Of a stretch of DNA of 8,006 bases, positions 1 through 3,687 are shown piece by piece (position 1 is the stretch's first letter; every line of letters begins with the position of its first letter). The notes beneath the pieces were generated by a model. The model was not told where the DNA came from. It ran no database searches and saw only the letters and a list, made by a program, of their open reading frames with translations. The translations under genes were made by a program, and so were the position numbers. Location: NCBI GenBank assembly GCA_023229545.1, contig JALNZB010000055.1, positions 1-8,006 of the forward strand, in the 5' to 3' direction. Source of the stretch: Sulfuritalea sp. GTDB lineage: Bacteria; Pseudomonadota; Gammaproteobacteria; Burkholderiales; Rhodocyclaceae.

Positions 1-37
1 CGTCGGCGCCGGTGTCGTCGCCAAGGTCATCGAATAA
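1..37 (+). CDS. tuf: Elongation factor Tu, C-terminal end (partial)
   Basis: Only the last 11 complete codons are present. They read VGAGVVAKVIE followed by TAA at 35-37; base 1 is the third base of the preceding codon. This ending is the standard C-terminus of proteobacterial EF-Tu (beta-barrel domain 3). EF-Tu is the GTPase that delivers aminoacyl-tRNA to the ribosome in the cytoplasm. The position directly upstream of tRNA-Trp and secE is the usual place of one of the two tuf copies in beta- and gammaproteobacteria, which supports a call that would be weak on 11 residues alone. The sequence here cannot distinguish tufA from tufB. Confidence 0.88.
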   Translation, partial: VGAGVVAKVIE

Positions 38-58
38 CAACGCGCAGCTTTAGGACGC

Positions 59-88
59 GGGCGACACTTCGGCAACGAGGTGGCGCCC
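59..88 (+). other. Stem-loop between tuf and tRNA-Trp
   Basis: The arms 59-70 (GGGCGACACTTC) and 77-88 (GAGGTGGCGCCC) can form a 12-position stem with one A-G mismatch (64/83) and one G-U pair, closing a 6-base loop at 71-76. It starts 21 bases after the tuf stop and ends 15 bases before the tRNA. The bases that follow (TGTAGTTTCT) are not a strong T-tract, so it is more likely an mRNA 3'-end stabiliser, a weak attenuator or a processing signal than a full intrinsic terminator. The role is inferred from position and pairing only. Confidence 0.4.
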
Positions 89-103
89 TGTAGTTTCTGC
101 CGT

Positions 104-179
104 AGGGGTGTAGCTCAATTGGCAGAGCGGCGGTCTCCAAAACCGCAGGTTGGGGGTTCGATTCCCTCCGCCCCTGCCA
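104..179 (+). tRNA. trpT: tRNA-Trp (anticodon CCA)
   Basis: A complete cloverleaf can be traced by hand. The acceptor stem is 104-110 (AGGGGTG) with 169-175 (CGCCCCT), the discriminator is G176 and the CCA end is encoded at 177-179. The D stem is GCTC/GAGC (113-116, 125-128) with loop AATTGGCA. The anticodon stem is GCGGT/ACCGC (130-134, 142-146), the loop is CTCCAAA and the anticodon is CCA at 137-139, which reads UGG. The T stem is 152-156 with 164-168 and the T loop is TTCGATT. The total is 76 nt. It lies 66 bases after tuf and 40 bases before secE, so it is probably excised from a tuf-trpT-secE transcript. The gene symbol follows common use for this locus. Confidence 0.98.
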
Positions 180-219
180 CCGAATTGAAGCATTTGCGCA
201 ATAACTGACTATTCTATTT

Positions 220-573
220 ATGGCCGATAAACTCAAGTTCATGCTGGCGCTGCTGCTGTTGGCGGCGGGCGTGACTGGTTTCTACCTTCTCGGTGAGCAG
301 CCGATGATCCTGCGCGTACTGTCTGTGCTCGCGGGATTGGGCGCCGGTATTGCGGTGGCGTGGTTTACAGCGCCGGGACGGCAATTTTTCGACTTCAGTC
401 GGGAAGCGGTGGTAGAGACGAAAAAGGTTGTCTGGCCGTCGCGCAGGGAAACCATGCAGACTACCGGCATCGTTTTCGCCTTCGTTCTGGTCATGGCGAT
501 CATGTTGTGGGTGACTGACAAGGGCCTCGAATGGGTGCTCTATGACCTGATTCTGGGCTGGAAAAAATCATGA
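220..573 (+). CDS. secE: Preprotein translocase subunit SecE
   Basis: SecE clamps the SecY channel in the inner membrane and stabilises the SecYEG translocon. The 117-residue protein shows three hydrophobic segments, at about residues 6-24, 29-49 and 83-108. This is the three-helix form typical of beta- and gammaproteobacteria (E. coli SecE is 127 residues). The conserved cytoplasmic amphipathic segment and the start of the essential last helix are at about 58-82, with the signature ETKKVVWPSRRET (66-78). An in-frame TAA at 202-204 limits upstream extension, and ATG 220 is the first normal start. It lacks a visible Shine-Dalgarno: the preceding bases are AT-rich pyrimidines. The next in-frame ATG (codon 8, 241) has none either and would cut into the first helix. 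The 3' end overlaps nusG by 4 bases. Confidence 0.96.
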   Translation: MADKLKFMLALLLLAAGVTGFYLLGEQPMILRVLSVLAGLGAGIAVAWFTAPGRQFFDFSREAVVETKKVVWPSRRETMQTTGIVFAFVLVMAIMLWVTDKGLEWVLYDLILGWKKS

Positions 574-1103
574 CTAAACGCTGGTATGTCGTTCACGCCT
601 ATTCCGGTTTCGAGAAATCGGTGCAGCGCGCGCTGATCGAGCGCATTACTCGCGCCGGGATGCAGGATAAGTTCGGCCAGGTTCTGGTGCCGGTCGAGGA
701 AGTCATTGAAATGAAAAACGGTCAGAAGAGCATTTCCGAGAGGAAGTTCTTCCCCGGTTACGTGCTGGTCGAGATGGACATGGACGATGACTCCTGGCAT
801 CTCGTCAAGAGCACGCCGAAAGTCACCGGTTTTGTCGGTGGCACATCGACCAAGCCGACCCCGATTTCCGAAAAGGAAGTCTCGAAGATCATGCAGCAGG
901 TTCAGGATGGTGTCGAGAAACCCCGTCCCAAAGTCCTGTTCGAGGTGGGCGAGATGGTTCGCATCAAGGAAGGCCCGTTTACCGACTTCAACGGCAACGT
1001 CGAGGAAGTCAATTACGAGAAAAGCCGTTTGCATGTCTCCGTGACCATTTTCGGTCGCGCCACGCCGGTCGAGTTGGAATTTGCCCAGGTCGAGAAAGCA
1101 TAG
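570..1103 (+). CDS. nusG: Transcription termination/antitermination protein NusG
   Basis: NusG is the universal elongation factor that binds the polymerase clamp, suppresses pausing, and contacts either Rho or ribosomal protein S10. The protein has 177 residues (E. coli 181). The N-terminal NGN domain covers about residues 1-115, with KRWYVVHAYSGFE at the start and FFPGYVLVEM at 60-69. A linker follows, then a C-terminal KOW domain at about 124-176, with VGEMVRIKEGPF and the ending TIFGRATPVELEFAQVEKA. F161 aligns with E. coli F165, the S10/Rho contact residue. ATG 570 overlaps the secE stop as ATGA. Only a weak GGAA at 559-562 lies upstream, so translation is probably coupled to secE. No insertion or truncation is visible. 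Confidence 0.99.
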   Translation: MTKRWYVVHAYSGFEKSVQRALIERITRAGMQDKFGQVLVPVEEVIEMKNGQKSISERKFFPGYVLVEMDMDDDSWHLVKSTPKVTGFVGGTSTKPTPISEKEVSKIMQQVQDGVEKPRPKVLFEVGEMVRIKEGPFTDFNGNVEEVNYEKSRLHVSVTIFGRATPVELEFAQVEKA

Positions 1104-1112
1104 TTTTTTGCC

Positions 1113-1174
1113 GGCGCCGCAGCGGTTTCTGCGGTAAGAGGAGCGCCAGTAGGTGGATGAATAATTCGCCGACC
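1113..1174 (+). promoter_or_regulatory. Structured rplK leader, candidate L1 autoregulatory site
   Basis: The 103-base nusG-rplK spacer holds two foldable elements. The first is a hairpin with stem CCGCAG/CTGCGG (1117-1122, 1129-1134) and loop CGGTTT, which an outer GGCG/CGCC pairing (1113-1116, 1144-1147) could enclose across a 9-base bulge. The second lies at 1152-1174: GGTGG pairs with CC-G-ACC, and GAA (1159-1161) pairs with TTC (1165-1167), leaving an asymmetric internal loop of AT opposite G. In E. coli, L1 represses the rplKA mRNA by binding the rplK leader at a site that mimics its 23S target, which has an asymmetric internal loop. Position and loop shape fit that model, but the match to the L1 consensus was not verified. 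The rplK Shine-Dalgarno AGGAG (1197-1201) lies downstream. Confidence 0.4.
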
Positions 1175-1206
1175 GCGCGCTAGGACTCACGTAGATAGGA
1201 GCCATC

Positions 1207-1638
1207 ATGGCAAAGAAGATCATCGGCTACATCAAGTTGCAAGTGCCGGCAGGCAAGGCCAATCCCTCGCCTCCCATCGGCCCGGCACTGGGCCAGCGCG
1301 GCCTCAACATCATGGAATTCTGCAAGGCCTTCAACGCCCAAACACAAGGTCTGGAGCCAGGCCTGCCGATTCCTGTGGTGATTACCGCATTTGCGGACAA
1401 GAGCTTCACCTTCATCATGAAGACGCCGCCGGCGACCGTTCTGATCAAGAAGGCAGCCGGGATTCAAAAGGGTTCGCCGAAGCCGCATACCGACAAGGTG
1501 GGCACGATCACCAAGGCGCAGGCCGAGGATATCGCCAAGGCCAAGATGAAAGATTTGACCGCTGCCGATCTCGAAGCGGCGGTGCGCACCATCGCGGGTT
1601 CCGCCCGCAGCATGGGCATTGTCGTGGAGGGACTCTGA
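1207..1638 (+). CDS. rplK: 50S ribosomal protein L11
   Basis: L11 sits at the base of the 50S factor-binding stalk, binds the GTPase-associated region of 23S rRNA, and is needed for RelA activation and for binding of thiostrepton-type antibiotics. The protein has 143 residues, close to the family norm. The N-terminal domain (about 1-70) carries the proline-rich motif PSPPIGPALGQRG (20-32), whose prolines P22, P23 and P26 form the thiopeptide-binding face. The C-terminal rRNA-binding domain (about 76-143) ends with the conserved GSARSMGIVVEGL (131-143). The start ATG has a good Shine-Dalgarno, AGGAG at 1197-1201, with 5 bases of spacing. The stop is 2 bases before rplA, so the two are almost certainly one translational unit. 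Nothing is unusual. Confidence 0.99.
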   Translation: MAKKIIGYIKLQVPAGKANPSPPIGPALGQRGLNIMEFCKAFNAQTQGLEPGLPIPVVITAFADKSFTFIMKTPPATVLIKKAAGIQKGSPKPHTDKVGTITKAQAEDIAKAKMKDLTAADLEAAVRTIAGSARSMGIVVEGL

Positions 1639-1640
1639 TC

Positions 1641-2342
1641 ATGGCGAAAACATCCAAGCGGGCTCAGGCCGTACTGGCCAAGGTTGACCGCACCAAAGCC
1701 TATCCGGTCAGCGATGCGCTGAGTCTGGTGAAGGAATGCGCGACCGCCAAGTTCGACGAGTCGATCGACGTCTCCGTCAACCTCGGCATCGACGCCAAGA
1801 AGTCCGATCAACTGGTGCGCGGCTCCGTGGTGTTGCCTTCCGGCACCGGCAAGACCGTTCGCGTCGCCGTGTTCGCCCAGGGCGAAAAGGCCGAAGCGGC
1901 CCGCGCCGCCGGTGCCGATATCGTCGGATTCGACGATCTGGCTGCCGAAGTCAAGGCGGGCAACATGAATTTCGATATCGTGATCGCGACGCCGGATGCC
2001 ATGAAGGTGGTCGGCGCCCTCGGCCAGATTCTCGGCCCGCGAGGTCTGATGCCGAATCCGAAGGTCGGTACGGTGACCATGGATGTCACCACTGCGGTGA
2101 AGAATGCCAAGGCGGGTCAGGTGCAGTACCGCACCGACAAGGCTGGCATCATTCATTGCACCATTGGCCGCGCCTCGTTCAGCGTTGAAGCCCTGCAGAC
2201 GAATCTCGCGGCTCTGATCGATGCATTGCAAAAGGCCAAGCCTGCGGCATCCAAGGGGCAGTACATGAAGAAAGTGTCGCTGTCGAGCACCATGGGCGCC
2301 GGCGTTCGCGTCGATCAGGGTAGCCTGGCGGCGCAAGCTTAA
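1641..2342 (+). CDS. rplA: 50S ribosomal protein L1
   Basis: L1 forms the mobile L1 stalk that helps release deacylated tRNA from the E site. In E. coli it also represses its own rplK-rplA mRNA. The protein has 233 residues, the usual bacterial length. Domain I is discontinuous (about 1-67 and 160-233) and flanks domain II (about 68-159). The signature LGPRGLMPNPKVGTVT is at 131-146. The RNA-binding STMGAG loop near the C-terminus includes T217 and M218, which match the conserved L1 RNA-contact pair. The Shine-Dalgarno GGAGG (1626-1630) lies inside the last rplK codons, 10 bases before ATG 1641, so translation is probably coupled to rplK. The stop is TAA at 2340-2342. Confidence 0.99.
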   Translation: MAKTSKRAQAVLAKVDRTKAYPVSDALSLVKECATAKFDESIDVSVNLGIDAKKSDQLVRGSVVLPSGTGKTVRVAVFAQGEKAEAARAAGADIVGFDDLAAEVKAGNMNFDIVIATPDAMKVVGALGQILGPRGLMPNPKVGTVTMDVTTAVKNAKAGQVQYRTDKAGIIHCTIGRASFSVEALQTNLAALIDALQKAKPAASKGQYMKKVSLSSTMGAGVRVDQGSLAAQA

Positions 2343-2354
2343 TAGAACTTTGGG

Positions 2355-2394
2355 CTGTCGCGCCGCTCGCGCAGTTTGGCGAATGGCGCGGCAG
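2355..2394 (+). other. Long stem-loop just after rplA
   Basis: CTGTCGCGCC (2355-2364) pairs with GGCGCGGCAG (2385-2394) over 10 positions with a single G-U. Inside, TCGC (2367-2370) pairs with GCGA (2379-2382) across a 2x2 internal loop. The hairpin begins 12 bases after the rplA stop and ends 6 bases before the L10-leader core. No T-tract follows (GTTATC), so it is not a classic intrinsic terminator. It could protect the rplKA mRNA 3' end, be a processing target, or act as a weak attenuator between the L1 and L10 units. Function is inferred. Confidence 0.5.
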
Positions 2395-2400
2395 GTTATC

Positions 2401-2473
2401 AAAGACCGCAGGTGTCCGCGAGGACTTAAAGGTTGGCGACGAAACAGCGTTGCAACCGCCGGCGTAGATGGCG
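2401..2473 (+). promoter_or_regulatory. L10 leader core (rplJ autoregulatory RNA)
   Basis: The flanking strands AAAGACCGCAGG (2401-2412) and CCGGCGTAGATGG (2459-2471) closely resemble the conserved strands of the ribosomal protein L10 leader family, in which the L10-(L7/L12)4 complex binds a kink-turn next to a helix. CCG (2406-2408) can pair with TGG (2469-2471), leaving GTAGA as the kink-turn side strand. Two enclosed hairpins support a multi-helix RNA. One is GTCC/GGAC (2414-2417, 2422-2425) with a GCGA tetraloop. The other is GGTTG-G-CGACG / CGTTG-CAACC (2431-2441, 2448-2457), with one bulged G and a 6-base loop. CTTAAA lies between the two, as in known leaders. It lies directly upstream of rplJ, the expected target. 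Recognition is from memory and was not scored with a covariance model. Confidence 0.85.
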
Positions 2474-2561
2474 TTACCCGATGAGGGAATTTCGGTTCCT
2501 GAATGAAGGTCGCCGTATCACCAGCGCCGACTTTTCGGCGTTGGGGTTTGACTAGGAGTTG
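2467..2561 (+). promoter_or_regulatory. Distal rplJ leader: alternative helices and Shine-Dalgarno
   Basis: Four pairings can be read. (a) GATGGCG-tt-ACC (2467-2478) pairs with GGT-CGCC-gt-ATC (2508-2519), 10 pairs. (b) Nested inside it, GGGAA (2485-2489) pairs with TTCCT (2496-2500). (c) CCAGCGCCGA (2521-2530) pairs with TCGGCGTTGG (2535-2544), a 10-position stem with one G-U and loop CTTT. (d) CGGTTCCTG (2493-2501) can pair with TAGGAGTTG (2553-2561), which covers the rplJ Shine-Dalgarno. Helices b and d compete for TTCCT, and helix a competes with the 3' strand of the L10-leader core. This layout suits translational control of rplJL. The pairings are seen in the sequence; the switching is inferred. 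Confidence 0.5.
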
Positions 2562-2567
2562 ACCGTG
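2554..2567 (+). promoter_or_regulatory. rplJ ribosome binding site and GTG start
   Basis: The Shine-Dalgarno AGGAG (2554-2558) is followed by six bases (TTGACC) and then GTG at 2565-2567. This spacing is ideal for GTG. The in-frame TTG at 2559 abuts the Shine-Dalgarno with zero spacing and cannot be the initiator, so an annotation starting there is two codons too long. Confidence 0.9.
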
Positions 2568-3089
2568 AGTCTCAATCTTGACGACAAGAAGACGGTAGTT
2601 GCCGAAGTGTCCGCAGAAGTCGCGAATGCCCAGTCGATCATCGTCGCAGAGTACCGTGGTCTCGGAGTGGTTGATCTCACCGCGCTGCGTGCCAACGCAC
2701 GCAAGTCCGGTGTTTACCTGCGTGTGGTTAAAAATACCCTGGTTCGTCGCGCCATTACCGGCACGTCGTTCGAAGGCCTGTCTGCGCAATTGGTTGGTCC
2801 CCTGATCTATGGAATTTCCAAGGATCCGGTGGCCGCTGCCAAGCTGCTCAACGACTTCGCCAAGGGTAATGACAAGCTCGCCATCAAAGTCGGCGCAATG
2901 CCCAACTACGTCATGGACGTGGCTGGTGTCAAGGCGCTGGCGACGATGCCGAGCCGCGAGGAACTGTTGTCCAAGCTCCTCGGCACCATGCAGGCGCCGA
3001 TCACCCAGTTCGTCCGTACGCTCAACGAGATCCCGACGAAGTTTGTCAGGGGCCTCGCCGCTGTGCGCGACGCCAAAGAGACTGCGTAA
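2565..3089 (+). CDS. rplJ: 50S ribosomal protein L10
   Basis: L10 anchors the L7/L12 dimers to 23S rRNA and forms the flexible factor-binding stalk with L11. In many bacteria the L10-(L7/L12)4 complex binds its own mRNA leader. From the GTG at 2565 the protein has 174 residues and begins (M)SLNLDDKKTVVAEVS, which matches the normal L10 N-terminus (E. coli MALNLQDKQ). The N-terminal globular rRNA-binding domain includes SGVYLRVVKNTLVRRA, and the ending RGLAAVRDAKETA lies in the C-terminal helix that docks L7/L12 N-terminal dimers. E. coli L10 is 165 residues, so this one is slightly longer. A long structured leader precedes it, and rplL follows after 39 bases. Confidence 0.97.
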   Translation: MSLNLDDKKTVVAEVSAEVANAQSIIVAEYRGLGVVDLTALRANARKSGVYLRVVKNTLVRRAITGTSFEGLSAQLVGPLIYGISKDPVAAAKLLNDFAKGNDKLAIKVGAMPNYVMDVAGVKALATMPSREELLSKLLGTMQAPITQFVRTLNEIPTKFVRGLAAVRDAKETA

Positions 3090-3128
3090 TTTTTCACTGA
3101 TTCAAACATTCATTCAGGAGTTGTAATC

Positions 3129-3503
3129 ATGGCTGTAAGCAAAGCTGAAATACTCGATGCCATCGCTGGCATGACCGTTCTCGATCTGTCCGAGCTGATC
3201 AAGGAAATGGAAGTCAAGTTTGGCGTTTCCGCCGCTGCGGCTGCCGTTGCCGTTGCTGCCCCGGCCGCTGCTGCGGCGGCCGTGGAAGAACAGACCGAAT
3301 TCACCGTGATGTTGCTGGCTGCGGGCGAAAAGAAGGTCGAGGCGATCAAGGTCGTTCGTGCTGCCACGGGGCTCGGCCTCAAGGAAGCCAAGGATCTGGT
3401 TGATGGCGCACCGAAGGCTGTCAAGGAAGGCATCACTAAGGCCGACGCCGAAGCCCTCAAGAAGCAGCTTGAGGATGTTGGCGCCAAGGTCGAGATCAAG
3501 TAA
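3129..3503 (+). CDS. rplL: 50S ribosomal protein L7/L12
   Basis: L7/L12 is the multicopy stalk protein that recruits translational GTPases (EF-Tu, EF-G, IF2, RF3) to the ribosome. The protein has 124 residues (E. coli 121). The N-terminal dimerisation domain that binds L10 is at about 1-33. A flexible Ala-rich hinge at about 34-52 is unbroken A, V and P after S34. The C-terminal factor-binding domain is at about 54-124, with the highly conserved ATGLGLKEAKDLVDGAPK (79-96). The Shine-Dalgarno AGGAG (3116-3120) has 8 bases of spacing to ATG 3129. The 39-base spacer from rplJ has no hairpin of note, so rplJ and rplL are co-transcribed. The repeated GCC/GCT codons of the hinge are ordinary low complexity for this family. 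Confidence 0.99.
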   Translation: MAVSKAEILDAIAGMTVLDLSELIKEMEVKFGVSAAAAAVAVAAPAAAAAAVEEQTEFTVMLLAAGEKKVEAIKVVRAATGLGLKEAKDLVDGAPKAVKEGITKADAEALKKQLEDVGAKVEIK

Positions 3504-3516
3504 TTGCGATTCGATC

Positions 3517-3545
3517 GCGGGTTGGCGGCGTCGCCGCCAACCCGC
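3517..3545 (+). terminator. Perfect 13-bp hairpin between rplL and rpoB (attenuator or processing site)
   Basis: GCGGGTTGGCGGC (3517-3529) and GCCGCCAACCCGC (3533-3545) are exact reverse complements that enclose a 3-base loop, GTC. The stem starts 13 bases after the rplL stop. The downstream bases TATTGGTCCTTGT are only moderately T-rich, which suggests a partial rather than a complete terminator. In E. coli the rplL-rpoB spacer holds a known attenuator and an RNase III cleavage site that lower rpoBC expression relative to the ribosomal proteins. This hairpin is in the equivalent position, and its equivalent function is inferred. Confidence 0.65.
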
Positions 3546-3687
3546 TATTGGTCCTTGTAGAAACCGAAGTGCGTTGTACCTGTTGAGTTTTGCCCCTTTG
3601 TACCTGATCCGGGGGTTACACGAGAGTGCTGAACTGCCTCAGCCCTGTCTTTTGACCTTCGACGTCTGAATCCTGAACGGAGCCACC

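Noticed and set aside
185..213. Possible promoter TTGAAG with ACTATT (17-base spacer) ahead of secE
   Set aside because: The -10 matches the consensus at only 3 of 6 positions, and the start of transcription would fall at or inside the secE start codon. Too weak to list.
27..242. A 71-codon minus-strand frame over the tRNA-Trp region
   Set aside because: It covers a tRNA in antisense and has no supporting features. The residues come from the tRNA complement.
1104..1109. Run of six T after nusG as a terminator tail
   Set aside because: No hairpin precedes it on the + strand. The hairpin at 1117-1134 lies downstream, so the order is wrong for a terminator.
2375..2402. Possible promoter TTTGGC/TTGGCG with GTTATC/TATCAA ahead of the L10 leader
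   Set aside because: The spacers are only 14-15 bases and the -35 overlaps a stable hairpin. A promoter for rplJ may exist, but this sequence does not show it convincingly.
1464..2789. A 441-codon minus-strand frame spanning rplK, rplA and the rplJ leader
   Set aside because: It is the shadow of three real genes and their regulatory spacer. It shows no family-like motifs, and crossing the conserved RNA leader argues against coding.
3228..3285. GC-rich repetitive stretch in rplL
   Set aside because: It encodes the normal Ala/Val/Pro hinge of L7/L12 and is not a separate repeat element.
3574..3602. Possible rpoB promoter TTGTAC with TTTGTA (17-base spacer)
   Set aside because: The -10 is poor, and rpoB is normally transcribed by readthrough from upstream.
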